Positions 17,391 to 25,338 of a DNA stretch of 64,000 nucleotides are shown here, piece after piece (the first letter of the stretch is position 1; each line of letters begins with the position of its first letter). Location: assembly GCA_965205155.1 (NCBI GenBank), contig OZ242033.1, positions 1,612,001 to 1,676,000 on the forward strand. Direction: 5' to 3'. Under the pieces are notes generated by a model. It searched no databases. It worked only from the letters and a program-made list of their open reading frames with translations, and was not told the origin of the DNA. The translations under genes were made by a program, and so were the position numbers. This DNA is from Aldehydirespirator sp965205155 (GTDB lineage Bacteria; Actinomycetota; Acidimicrobiia; Acidimicrobiales; Aldehydirespiratoraceae).

Positions 17391-18122
17391 ATGGACTCCG
17401 AGGCAATCGTCAACCAGATCGAGCTCGACGGGCGGCGCCTGATCGAGGTGGCCCGATCCGATCTCGGCGCAGCCGTGCCCACCTGCGGCGACTGGACGCT
17501 GCGAGACCTGGCCGGGCACATGGGATGGGTGCACGCACTGGTGGGCAGCTACGTGGCCGGCCGAGCCACCGAGCCCCTGTCCCGGGAGCAGATGCCCCAG
17601 GTGCCCGACGACGACTCGGCGGTGGACTTCGCGGCCGGCGCTCTCGACCGGCTGGTCGGCGCTCTGGCCGGCATCGACCCCGACACACCGGTGTGGAACT
17701 GGTCGCCCCGGCCCGACGCCGGCTTCTACTTCCGCCGGATGCTGCACGAGACCAGCGTTCACCGCTGGGACGCCGAGAATGCGGTGGGGGAGACGGGATC
17801 AGTGGACGGCGACCAGGCCCGGGACGGGGTGGACGAGTTCTTCGACTTCGTGCTGCCCAACGCTCAGCAGCGCAAGCGCCGGGACCTCCCGGCCGGCAGC
17901 CTGCACGTGCACCGCACCGACGGCGAGGGGGAGTGGATCGTGCACGCCGAGGGCGACGAAGTCGTCATGGAACGGGCCCATGTCAAGGGCGACGCCGCGG
18001 TGAGAGGGCCGGGCGGTCCGCTGTTCCTGGCCATGTGGAACCGGCTGCCGCTCGACGACGCCTCGCTGTCGGTGGTGGGCGACGGGCAGGTCGCCAGAGC
18101 CTGGGCCGCTCTCGCCCCGTGA
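17391..18122 (+). CDS. maleylpyruvate isomerase-like (DinB-fold, mycothiol-dependent type) protein
   Basis: 243 residues of the TIGR03083/MDMPI class: an N-terminal DinB-like four-helix bundle with TLRDLAGHMGWVH and HETSVHRWDAEN supplying the three His metal ligands, and a C-terminal SCP-like domain. Characterised relatives use mycothiol, the actinobacterial thiol, to isomerise maleylpyruvate. Most relatives have unknown substrates. ATG 17391 starts the conserved bundle. The stop overlaps the next gene's GTG. Cytoplasmic. Confidence 0.8.
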   Translation: MDSEAIVNQIELDGRRLIEVARSDLGAAVPTCGDWTLRDLAGHMGWVHALVGSYVAGRATEPLSREQMPQVPDDDSAVDFAAGALDRLVGALAGIDPDTPVWNWSPRPDAGFYFRRMLHETSVHRWDAENAVGETGSVDGDQARDGVDEFFDFVLPNAQQRKRRDLPAGSLHVHRTDGEGEWIVHAEGDEVVMERAHVKGDAAVRGPGGPLFLAMWNRLPLDDASLSVVGDGQVARAWAALAP

Positions 18123-18952
18123 ACGAGAGCCCCGATCCCGCCCGGGCCGAGCCCGGCTCTTCCGGCGCGGTGCCCGAAGCGGCCGGTGCACTGACCGACT
18201 CGACCGGACCGGCCGGCAGCGACGGATCGACCGCCGACCCCCGGGAACTGGCCAGGACGTCGCGCCATGCCGTGTGGGGCTGGCGCAGCAACCTCGACCA
18301 GATCATGCCGGTGTTGCTGTTCCTGGTGTTCTTCAACCTCGATGCGCTGCAAGTCGCCGGGCTGAACAACATCGAGGTGGCCATCATCGCGGCCACGGCG
18401 TGGTCGGTGAAGGCGGCCTACAGCCGGCGCCGCCGGGGTCTGCCCATCGGCGCGTGGCTGCCGGTAATCACTGGCTACCTGCTGGTTCGGGCCGCGATCT
18501 CGATAGCGGTCGAGCGCGATCTGGTCGACTTCGGGGTGAGCACGGAGGCGGTCTACTTCGGCATCGGAATCGGTACCAAGATGCTGGTCGGAGTGGCGGC
18601 CGCCGTGACGATCCTCGTCGGCAAGCCCTTCATGCTCTGGGTGGCCCGCCGCTTCGTGCCGCTGCCCGAAGCGGTGCGCGGCGACTCCCGCTTCGTGTCC
18701 ACTATGCGCAACGTCACCTGGGTGATCACCTTCTATGAGGTCGGCTCGGCCATCTGGGACATCTGGCTGTACAACAACGCCGGGGTCAACCTGTTCCTGG
18801 TCACCCGCCAGTTCGTGAACTTCTTCGCGGCCTTCCTGCTGATATTCGCCACGCTGGTGTACGTGGACCGCCGATTCTCCAAGATCGACGGCTGCCCGAG
18901 CCTCGTGGACCTGGTGGGCGGGGCCACCCGCCGCGCTCCGGCATCCGAGTAG
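18119..18952 (+). CDS. VC0807-like/DUF3159-type integral membrane protein
   Basis: 277 residues: a disordered Pro/Ala/Ser/Gly N-terminus of about 50 residues, then six or so helices, including QIMPVLLFLVFFNLDALQVAG, AIIAATAWSVKAAYSRRR, a segment IGIGTKMLVGVAAAVTILVGKP, and ITFYEVGSAIWDIWLYNN. The layout matches the actinobacterial VC0807/intracellular-septation-like family of unknown function. The GTG start is in the preceding stop (GTGA) and its TAG overlaps the GTG of the following SDR, so the three genes form one transcript. Confidence 0.65.
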   Translation: MNESPDPARAEPGSSGAVPEAAGALTDSTGPAGSDGSTADPRELARTSRHAVWGWRSNLDQIMPVLLFLVFFNLDALQVAGLNNIEVAIIAATAWSVKAAYSRRRRGLPIGAWLPVITGYLLVRAAISIAVERDLVDFGVSTEAVYFGIGIGTKMLVGVAAAVTILVGKPFMLWVARRFVPLPEAVRGDSRFVSTMRNVTWVITFYEVGSAIWDIWLYNNAGVNLFLVTRQFVNFFAAFLLIFATLVYVDRRFSKIDGCPSLVDLVGGATRRAPASE

Positions 18953-19797
18953 TGACCGCCGACCCGCCGGCATCATCTCGACTGGAGGGCAAGTCGGTTC
19001 TCGTCACTGGGGGCGGCACCGGCATCGGACGGGCCTGCGCGGCCCGGCTGGCGGCCGAGGGCGCGACCGTGACGATCTGCGGACGGACCGAGGAGAGGCT
19101 CGCGGCGGCCGCGGCTGCCATCGATTGCGGCGGCGGGGGATCGGTGTCCTACGTGGTGGCCGACGTGACCTCCGAGGACGACGTGACACTGGCATCGCAG
19201 GCTGCGACCGACGCCGACGGCTGCCTGCACGGCGTGGTGGCCAACGCCGGCGGCGGCGGGGGCATGGGCCCGTACCACCTGCTCGACACCGACGAGTTCA
19301 AGCGGGTGCTCGACCTCAACGTGGTGGGAACCATGCTCACCATCAAGCACACAGTTGAGCGTCTGGCCGCGGCCCAGGGCGGCTCGTTCGTGGCGATGTC
19401 GTCGCTGGCCGGACACGTCACCCACCCGTACTTCGGGGCCTACACCGCGGGGAAGGCCGGCATCGAGGCGATGATCCGCAACGCGGCCGACGAGTTCGGG
19501 CCCTCCGGCGTGCGCTTCAATGCGGTCAGGCCCGGCTTCATCGCCACCGAGATCATGGAGGCCATCCCCCGTGATTCGGCCGTGTACGCAAGCTACGTGC
19601 AGAACACTCCGCTGGGCGGGGTCGGCCGGCCCTCCGACGTGGCCGCGCTGGTGAGGTTCCTGATCTCCGACGAGTCCCGCTGGATCACCGGCACCGCGAT
19701 CAACGTCGACGGGGGGCACAGCCTGCGGCGCGGGCCCGACTTCGGGTCCTTCCTGCCCTACGGCGAAGACGTCAAGTCGGGCCGGGCCCGTCCCTGA
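18952..19797 (+). CDS. SDR-family oxidoreductase
   Basis: 281-residue classical SDR with TGGGTGIGRACA (cofactor), VANAGGGGGM (an NAG variant), SSLAGH with catalytic Ser, YFGAYTAGKAGIEAM (YxxxK as Y-T-A-G-K) and VRPGFIATEIM. The GTG start shares one base with the upstream stop (TAGTG). Fits the FabG-like/glucose dehydrogenase-like group; substrate unknown. It ends four bases before copy D of the dispersed repeat. Confidence 0.88.
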   Translation: MTADPPASSRLEGKSVLVTGGGTGIGRACAARLAAEGATVTICGRTEERLAAAAAAIDCGGGGSVSYVVADVTSEDDVTLASQAATDADGCLHGVVANAGGGGGMGPYHLLDTDEFKRVLDLNVVGTMLTIKHTVERLAAAQGGSFVAMSSLAGHVTHPYFGAYTAGKAGIEAMIRNAADEFGPSGVRFNAVRPGFIATEIMEAIPRDSAVYASYVQNTPLGGVGRPSDVAALVRFLISDESRWITGTAINVDGGHSLRRGPDFGSFLPYGEDVKSGRARP

Positions 19798-19800
19798 ACC

Positions 19801-19889
19801 AGAGGCCGAGCAGGTAGGCGAGCGAACCCGGCCCATACGGGCGAGGCCGTGGCCCGAGCGGCCCTCAGGTCGCAGCGAACAAGAGCGGG
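19801..19889 (-). repeat. dispersed intergenic repeat, copy D
   Basis: Full-length copy (89 bp) on the minus strand between convergent genes, running from CCCGCTCTTGTTCGCTGCG to CTGCTCGGCCTCT. It keeps GGCCGCTCGGGCCACGGCC and GCCCGTATGGGCCGG. The left arm reads ACCTGAG where copies B and C have CTCACG. It occupies essentially the whole spacer and may act as a transcription-ending structure there. Confidence 0.75.
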
Positions 19890-19899
19890 AAGCTGGCCT

Positions 19900-22002
19900 T
19901 CAGACAGCCCGCAGGCGCTCCCATTCGTCCAGCAGGCTCGAGTCCACCTCGCGGACCAGCGCGCCCAGCCACTCGGCCACCTCGGCCAGACGGTCGTCGA
20001 CGGCAGCCGCCGGCACGGTCTGCACCAGCGCCTTGTAGCAGTCGGTCAGGTAGCGCAGCACCAGCCCCTCGGAGCGCTTCAGCCCGTAACGGCTCACGTA
20101 CTGGTTGAAGGTGTCGGCGTGCTCGACCATGTCGCGCACCACCGACTTGGGGCTGGGCCGCAGATGCCCGACCCACGGGTGATGGCGGGCGAAGGTGTCG
20201 AAGGCGGGCTCGATGAACTCGGCCTCCGGCCTCGGCCAGGTGACCTCGGCCAGCCGCGCCATCCGCTCCTCGTACTCCACACCCTCCTCCTTCATGCGGG
20301 TCATCAAGGTGTCGCGGGCCGCATCCCGCTGGGCCAGCAGCACCGCCAGCGGGTCCTCCAGTACCGACTCGGCCACGCTGAGCACCTGCAGGTGGTAGTC
20401 GGGAGCCTCCTGGTCCAGGACCGAGACGGCCTCCACCGCGAACAGCCCCAGCGGTTGGTTGAGCCGGAACTCGTCCTGAAGGTCCATGTTCACCCGGACC
20501 GGGCGGCCCGACTCGTCCGGCTCGGGCAGCACTTCCACGATCCCGGCGTCGATCAGTGACCGGAACACCCCGACCGCCTTGCGGATGTGCCGGCGCTGGC
20601 GGGAGCGGGGCTCGTGGTTGTCGACCAGCAGCCGCTTCATGGCCGCGCAGCCGTCTCCGTGCCGGTCCAGGACGTTGAGCATCATGGCGTGGGTCACGTC
20701 GAAGCTGGACTCGAGCGTCTCGGGCGTGCCCTCCCACAGCCGGGTCAGGGTCTTGTCGTCGTAGTGGGCGTAGCCCCGCTCAGGGGGCTTCTTGCGGACC
20801 AGCTTGCGGAGCTTCCTGGGATCGCCGGCCGCCCGCATCTCGGCCCGCTTGTTCTCCACCGCGTGCTCGGGGGCCTGCACCCACACGCTGCCGACCGTGT
20901 CGAACCCCCGCCTTCCCGCCCGGCCCGCGATCTGCTGGAAGTCCCGCACCGACAGCACCCGGGTGCGCCGGCCGTCGTACTTGTAGAGCTGGGTGAACAG
21001 CACGGTGCGGATGGGAACGTTCACCCCCACGCCGAGGGTGTCGGTGCCGCAGATCAGCTTCAGGTGGCCCTGCTGGGCCAGCTTCTCCACCAGCAGCCGG
21101 TACTTGGGAAGCATGCCGGCGTGGTGCACGCCGATGCCGGCCAGCACGAAGCGGCGCAGGTCCTTTCCTATGGGCGTGTCGAAGCGGAACCCGCCCACCG
21201 CCTCCTTCACCGCGACCTTCTCGTCGCCGCTGAGCACACGCAGGCTGGTGAGGCTCTGGGCCCGGGCCGTGGCCGCCCTCTGGGTGAAGTGCACTATGTA
21301 GACCGGAGCGCGCCCCGACTTCAGCAGCTGTTCTATGGAGACGTGCAGCGGGGTCTCGCGATACTCGACGTCGAGGGGGACCGGGCGCTCGGCCGAGGCG
21401 ACCAGTGCGGTCTCGCGCCCGGTGCGGGCGGTGAGGTCCCGGCGCAACGCGGTGGTGTCGCCGAGGGTGGCCGACATCAGCAGGAATCGAGCCCCGGGCA
21501 TCTCCAGGAGCGGCACCTGCCAGGCCCAGCCGCGGTCCCGGTCGCCGTAGTAGTGGAACTCGTCCATCACCACCAGGTCGCCAGGGGTGCCCGCGCCGGA
21601 CCGCAGCGCCCGCTGGGCCAGGATCTCCGCGGTGCAGGCCACCACCGGGGCGCGACCGTTGACGGAGGCGTCGCCGGTGACCATGCCCACATCCGACGGA
21701 CCGAATGCCGCGGTCAGCTCGAAGAACTTCTCGCTCACGAGCGCCTTGATCGGAGCGGTGTAGACGGCCCGGCGTCCCTGGGCCAGCATCGTGAACGCTC
21801 CGGCCAGGGCCACCAGCGACTTGCCCGAACCGGTGGGCGTGGACAGAACCACGTTCTCGCCTGCCAGCAGGCGCAGCACCGCCTCCTCCTGGTGCGGGTA
21901 CAGCTCGAGGCCGGCCGCGAGCGACCATTCGATGAAGGCATCCAGCAGTTCGTCGGCGCCGGGTGTGTCGGGCAGGAATCTGCCTAGAGCGGGCAGGGCC
22001 AT
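19900..22002 (-). CDS. Ski2-like DEAD/DEAH-box RNA helicase with DUF3516
   Basis: ATP-dependent helicase, 700 residues. Walker A STPTGSGKSLVALAG (~52-66), motif II VVMDEFHYYGDRDRGW (DEFH), motif III LLMSATLGDT, motif V TDTLGVGVNVP and motif VI QQIAGRAGRRGFDT define the Ski2-like core. The C-terminal ~280 residues match the actinobacterial DUF3516 extension, with YGLKRSEGLVLRYLTDCYKAL. It is somewhat shorter than streptomycete homologues. Likely cytoplasmic RNA processing or turnover. ATG 22002 begins shortly before the helicase fold; the spacer in front holds a partial dispersed repeat. Confidence 0.9.
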   Translation of the reverse strand: MALPALGRFLPDTPGADELLDAFIEWSLAAGLELYPHQEEAVLRLLAGENVVLSTPTGSGKSLVALAGAFTMLAQGRRAVYTAPIKALVSEKFFELTAAFGPSDVGMVTGDASVNGRAPVVACTAEILAQRALRSGAGTPGDLVVMDEFHYYGDRDRGWAWQVPLLEMPGARFLLMSATLGDTTALRRDLTARTGRETALVASAERPVPLDVEYRETPLHVSIEQLLKSGRAPVYIVHFTQRAATARAQSLTSLRVLSGDEKVAVKEAVGGFRFDTPIGKDLRRFVLAGIGVHHAGMLPKYRLLVEKLAQQGHLKLICGTDTLGVGVNVPIRTVLFTQLYKYDGRRTRVLSVRDFQQIAGRAGRRGFDTVGSVWVQAPEHAVENKRAEMRAAGDPRKLRKLVRKKPPERGYAHYDDKTLTRLWEGTPETLESSFDVTHAMMLNVLDRHGDGCAAMKRLLVDNHEPRSRQRRHIRKAVGVFRSLIDAGIVEVLPEPDESGRPVRVNMDLQDEFRLNQPLGLFAVEAVSVLDQEAPDYHLQVLSVAESVLEDPLAVLLAQRDAARDTLMTRMKEEGVEYEERMARLAEVTWPRPEAEFIEPAFDTFARHHPWVGHLRPSPKSVVRDMVEHADTFNQYVSRYGLKRSEGLVLRYLTDCYKALVQTVPAAAVDDRLAEVAEWLGALVREVDSSLLDEWERLRAV

Positions 22003-22014
22003 TCCGACCGCAGG

Positions 22015-22043
22015 CTAGAGGCCGAGCGCGAGTAGGTGAGTTC
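22015..22043 (-). repeat. dispersed intergenic repeat, partial copy E
   Basis: Only the tail of the dispersed element is present: CTCACCTACTCGCGCTCGGCCTCTAG on the minus strand, resembling the end of copy D (CTCGCCTACCTGCTCGGCCTCT). It lies in the 61 bp spacer between the divergent helicase and MFS genes. The hairpin portion is absent. Confidence 0.5.
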
Positions 22044-22063
22044 GGCCTCGTAACGTTGGGCTG

Positions 22064-23344
22064 ATGCCGAACGACGATTCACCGGCGGCCGGCGCCGGGT
22101 CGTCGGCGGCTGAGGCCGCCCGGATCGGCCCGCGGCTCTGGGCGCTGCCGGTCATCATCTTCATGACCGCGGCCATGACGGTGGGCCAGATCACGATCCT
22201 GGGCAAGCAGGTGTTCGACATGACCGGCAAGCCGCTCGATCTCGGCTTGCTCGGCCTGGCGGAGTTCGTCCCCACCCTGCTGCTGGCCCCCCTCAGCGGC
22301 GTGCTCTCGGACCGCTTCGACCGGCGAGTGATGTACGCCTGCGGGCTGGTGGGGGAGGCGGCCGCATCCGCGGGGCTGTACTTCTACGTGGCGTCCGAGC
22401 CGACATCGGTTGTGCCGATATTCGCCCTCGTGATGGCGTTCGGCTGTGCCCGTTCGGTATTGAGCGCGGCCAGCCGGGTCATGCCGGTCGACATGGCGCC
22501 TCCCGGTGCGGTCGAGCGGATGGTGGCGGTGTGCATGTCCGGCTGGCAGGCCGGTTTCGTGGTCGGGCCGGTCGTGTTCAGCTTCGTCTTCGTGGCCGAC
22601 GTGGCCGCCCCCTACCTGCTGGCCAGCGCCACCGCGCTAGCTGCGGCCGCCCTCCTGGCGGTGGTGCCGGCCAGCGGGGTGACCCGCTCCGCGGCTGTCA
22701 TCGGCTCCGGGGTGCGAGCGGTTCTCCTCCACGCGCTGCAGGGACTCCGCTTCATCCGGAGGAACCGGGTGGTGCTGGGCATCATCTCCCTCGACCTGTT
22801 CGCGGTGCTGTTCGGGGGGGCGGTGGCGCTCCTTCCCGCCATCGCCGAGGAGCGGCTCGGAGTCGGGGCGGTCGGGCTCGGATGGCTGCGGGCCGCGGTG
22901 GGCATCGGGGCGTTGGCGACGATGGCCGTACTGGCGGTGCGGCCGCTGACCCGGCGCGTGGGCCTGATGCTGATGGCGGCTGTCGGGGTGTTCGGCCTGG
23001 GGACGATCGTGCTCGGCCTCACCCGCTCCTACGCGGTGGCCTTCGTTGCGCTGCTGGCGCTGAGCGGTGCCGACTCGGTGAGTGTCTTCGTGCGCAGCAC
23101 GCTCGTGCCGCTGGCAACCCCCGAGGACATGCGGGGCCGGGTCATGGCCGTCGAGTACACATTCGTCGGAGCCTCCAACGAGCTCGGCGCGTTCGAGTCC
23201 GGTGTCGCCGGGGCGCTGCTGGGGGTGGCCGGCGCCGTCGTGTTCGGCGGGGTCGGCACTCTGGCGGTGGTGGCGGCGTGGTGGGTGCTGTTCCCCGAGC
23301 TTCGAAGCATCGACCGCTTCGCCGAGGTGCGCCCCGACACCTGA
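22064..23344 (+). CDS. MFS transporter (enterobactin exporter EntS-like/MFS_3)
   Basis: Twelve-helix proton-driven exporter, 426 residues. The A-motif is LSGVLSDRFDRRVM after helix 2, and MPVDMAPPGAVERMVAV resembles the EntS/MFS_3 signature (P..R..A.......). The second half begins after the basic loop FIRRNRVVLGIISLDLFAVLFGGAVALLPAIA. The hydrophilic N-terminus of ~25 residues is Ala/Ser-rich. Substrate unknown; related proteins export siderophores or macrolides. The ferredoxin gene follows 64 bp downstream. Confidence 0.88.
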   Translation: MPNDDSPAAGAGSSAAEAARIGPRLWALPVIIFMTAAMTVGQITILGKQVFDMTGKPLDLGLLGLAEFVPTLLLAPLSGVLSDRFDRRVMYACGLVGEAAASAGLYFYVASEPTSVVPIFALVMAFGCARSVLSAASRVMPVDMAPPGAVERMVAVCMSGWQAGFVVGPVVFSFVFVADVAAPYLLASATALAAAALLAVVPASGVTRSAAVIGSGVRAVLLHALQGLRFIRRNRVVLGIISLDLFAVLFGGAVALLPAIAEERLGVGAVGLGWLRAAVGIGALATMAVLAVRPLTRRVGLMLMAAVGVFGLGTIVLGLTRSYAVAFVALLALSGADSVSVFVRSTLVPLATPEDMRGRVMAVEYTFVGASNELGAFESGVAGALLGVAGAVVFGGVGTLAVVAAWWVLFPELRSIDRFAEVRPDT

Positions 23345-23408
23345 GATGGGCACCTGCGGGGGCTATCGTCGAGACCTGACCGGGCGTCGACGGCAGGGGT
23401 GGCAGCAG

Positions 23409-23597
23409 ATGAGGATCGTGCTCGAGGCGGACAAGTGCATCGGCAGCGGGAACTGCGAGATGCTCGCTCCCGACGTCTTCGAGGTACGAGACGACATGGT
23501 GTGCCACATCCTCGCCGACGAGCCCGCCCCGGAACTCACCGAGGACGCCGAACTGGCGGTGGAGGCGTGCCCGACCCGGGCTCTGAGGATCGAGTAG
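23409..23597 (+). CDS. small ferredoxin (3Fe-4S type of P450 systems)
   Basis: 62-residue soluble electron carrier. Three cysteines are visible: DKCIGSGNCE (C-x5-C) and EACPTRAL. This is the spacing of actinobacterial [3Fe-4S] ferredoxins, which lack the central Cys of the 4Fe type and serve cytochromes P450. Acidic overall. ATG with GGGGTGG upstream. No P450 is adjacent; the only P450 of the window is 33 kb away, so the partner is uncertain. The Rieske oxygenases and Mo enzymes nearby are alternative partners. Confidence 0.85.
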   Translation: MRIVLEADKCIGSGNCEMLAPDVFEVRDDMVCHILADEPAPELTEDAELAVEACPTRALRIE

Positions 23598-23643
23598 CCC
23601 GCGACGTGTCTTCACCCGCCGCGCGTGTTCTAAGGTGCGCGCC

Positions 23644-24018
23644 GTGGACGTAGTTCGAGTCCTGGACAGCGGCGAGGCCTGTCCCGAACTGCCCATCGTC
23701 GAGCAGGGGGGAAGCGCCCGAGCCGTCGTCTGGCCCGGGGTCGGGGCCCTGCATCGATCGATGCATCTGGTCAGACTCGACGGCAACGGAAGGACCAAGT
23801 CCCTCAGCCACCCGTCGGACGCCGTCTATCACCTGTGCGAGGGATCGGTGACGGCCGCCGATCCCGACAGCGGCGAGAGCTTCGCCGTCGGCGTGGGCGC
23901 AATGCTCCACATCGACGCGGGCACGACGTACCGGATCGAGGCCGGGATTGATGGCGCCCTACTGGTGGGCGGGCCCTGCCCGCCCGACCCGGCCATGTAC
24001 GAGCACCTGGAGGACTGA
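23644..24018 (+). CDS. cupin-domain protein
   Basis: 124-residue single-domain beta-barrel. The cupin motifs are degenerate: SMHLVRLDG.....SLSHPSDAVYHLCEGSV for motif 1 and GAMLHIDAGTTYRIEAG for motif 2, leaving few metal ligands, so it may be structural or a binding protein. It ends GGPCPPDPAMYEHL, the same ending type as the next cupin (GGPCPPDWNLL), and both share VVWPGVGA, so the pair arose by duplication. GTG 23644 has AAGGTG upstream; GTG 23635 is possible. First of the genes leading into the molybdenum hydroxylase cluster. Confidence 0.75.
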   Translation: MDVVRVLDSGEACPELPIVEQGGSARAVVWPGVGALHRSMHLVRLDGNGRTKSLSHPSDAVYHLCEGSVTAADPDSGESFAVGVGAMLHIDAGTTYRIEAGIDGALLVGGPCPPDPAMYEHLED

Positions 24019-24020
24019 CC

Positions 24021-24395
24021 ATGGCGATCCGCGTGTTTCACCGGGACGAGCCCAGCCTGAAGGCACCCATGATCTCCAGCGACGCCCGGTTCGTGGTCTG
24101 GCCGGGGGTCGGCGCCGAGATGGCCAACATGAACTACGTCGTGCTCGAACCGGGTGAGAAGAACATCCCCCACACCCACGACGACTCCGAGGACACGATC
24201 TTCTGCCTCGAGGGCCGGGGCACGGTGAGCGACCTCACCAACGGCACCCGGCTCGAGTTCCAGGCCGGCCAGGTCATCCATGTGCCCGTCGGTGTGGAGC
24301 ACGCGGTCATGGCCGACCGGGGCGAGCGGATCGTCAGCATCGGAGGCCCCTGCCCGCCGGACTGGAACCTGCTGCGCCTGCTCGGATTCGACTGA
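24021..24395 (+). CDS. cupin-domain protein with intact metal site
   Basis: 124 residues. Motif 1 is complete (HTHDDSEDTIFCLEGRGTV) and motif 2 is VIHVPVGVEHAVMAD, giving His, His, Glu and His ligands for a metal ion. It starts two bases after the previous cupin and looks like its metal-competent twin. Small cupins of this type accompany catabolic operons as isomerases, dioxygenases or thiol-dependent enzymes; the reaction cannot be named. Followed after 12 bp by the FAD subunit gene, so likely in the same transcript. Confidence 0.8.
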   Translation: MAIRVFHRDEPSLKAPMISSDARFVVWPGVGAEMANMNYVVLEPGEKNIPHTHDDSEDTIFCLEGRGTVSDLTNGTRLEFQAGQVIHVPVGVEHAVMADRGERIVSIGGPCPPDWNLLRLLGFD

Positions 24396-24407
24396 ACCGC
24401 CTCTGCT

Positions 24408-25268
24408 GTGAAGCCCGCCGCCTTCGACTACCACGCGCCCCGAACGGTGGAGGAGGCCCTGAGCCTCCTGCACGAGCATCAGGACGAAGCGAAGGTTCTG
24501 GCCGGCGGTCAGAGCCTGGTGCCCGCCATGAACTTCCGGCTGGCCCGGCCGGCGGTGCTGGTCGACATCGCCCGGGTCCCCGGACTCGACCGCATCGAGG
24601 TGTCGGACCCCGGCAGCGTGACGGTCGGCGCCCGGGTCCGCCACCTCGACCTGGAGCAAAACACGATCCCCGGGCCTCTGGGCCTGCTGCTCGCCCGGAC
24701 GGGGCGATGGGTGGGCCATTACCCGATCCGGGTCCGCGGCACTTTCGGCGGAAGCCTCGCCCACGCCGATCCGGCCGCCGAATGGTGTGCGCTGGCCTGC
24801 GCCCTCGACGCTGAGATCCATTGCCGCCGCGCGAGCGGCTCCCGCGTCGTCGGCGCGAGCGACTTCTTCGAACAGATGGCCTTCACAACCTGCCTGGAGC
24901 CCGACGAACTGATGGTCGGGGCGCGGCTGCCCCGGCTCGGTGATTCATGGGGCGTCGGCATGGCCGAGTTCGCCCGCCGCTGGGGCGACTTCGCCATCGT
25001 CCTGGCGGTCGCCGCGGTGGAGCGCGACGGCGATTCGATCGCCCGCGCCCGGATAGCACTGGGCGGCGTCGCCGGAGGACCGGTGAGGGCGAGCAACGCG
25101 GAGGCCGCCCTCAGCGGCCGCCCTGCGGCGGCGGAGGCGGTGGCGGCGGCCGCCACCGCGGCTGCCGAGGAGGTCGACCCCACCGGCGACATCCACGGTT
25201 CGGCCGACTACCGGAGAGACCTGGTGCGGGCCATGGTCTCCCGAGCGCTGGATCAGGCTCTGGCATGA
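24408..25268 (+). CDS. molybdenum hydroxylase FAD-binding subunit (CoxM/XDH medium type)
   Basis: 286-residue flavoprotein carrying electrons from the Fe-S clusters of a xanthine-dehydrogenase-family enzyme. It opens FDYHAPRTVEEALSLL, has the FAD pyrophosphate loop AGGQSLVPAMN (~34-44) and the second FAD motif RGTFGGSLAHADPAAEW, and ends with the CO-dehydrogenase-flavoprotein C-terminal domain. GTG start. The stop is overlapped by the first of two bridging mini-ORFs before the large subunit. Only one such subunit is encoded here for two large subunits. Confidence 0.92.
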   Translation: MKPAAFDYHAPRTVEEALSLLHEHQDEAKVLAGGQSLVPAMNFRLARPAVLVDIARVPGLDRIEVSDPGSVTVGARVRHLDLEQNTIPGPLGLLLARTGRWVGHYPIRVRGTFGGSLAHADPAAEWCALACALDAEIHCRRASGSRVVGASDFFEQMAFTTCLEPDELMVGARLPRLGDSWGVGMAEFARRWGDFAIVLAVAAVERDGDSIARARIALGGVAGGPVRASNAEAALSGRPAAAEAVAAAATAAAEEVDPTGDIHGSADYRRDLVRAMVSRALDQALA

Positions 25269-25303
25269 CATGGACCGTTGTGTTGGGCCGGTCGTCAGGA
25301 TGA
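25265..25303 (+). other. mini-ORF 1 (12 codons) between FAD and Mo large subunit
   Basis: ATG overlaps the FAD-subunit stop (ATGA) and the TGA overlaps the ATG of mini-ORF 2 (ATGA). Encodes MTWTVVLGRSSG, nearly the same as mini-ORF 2 and sharing MTWT...GRS with the N-terminus of the large subunit (MTWTGRS). It is the first unit of a 35-bp tandem repeat, a period that shifts frame each time but keeps the overlap intact. Confidence 0.55.
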
Positions 25304-25338
25304 GGTGGACCGTTGTGTTGGGCCGGTCGCCGGCATGA
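25300..25338 (+). other. mini-ORF 2 (12 codons) between FAD and Mo large subunit
   Basis: Second 35-bp unit, encoding MRWTVVLGRSPA. It begins in the stop of mini-ORF 1 and ends in the start of the large-subunit gene, both as ATGA. The two units differ at a few bases. They differ from the large-subunit start chiefly by an extra 9 bp (TTGTGTTGG), so the genuine gene start appears to be the third, shortened unit. Confidence 0.55.

Noticed and set aside
25265..25338. Frameshift or sequencing error at the start of the first Mo large subunit
   Set aside because: The 35-bp units are complete, nearly identical and each ends in a clean ATGA overlap, and similar junctions occur elsewhere, so a real duplication is more likely.
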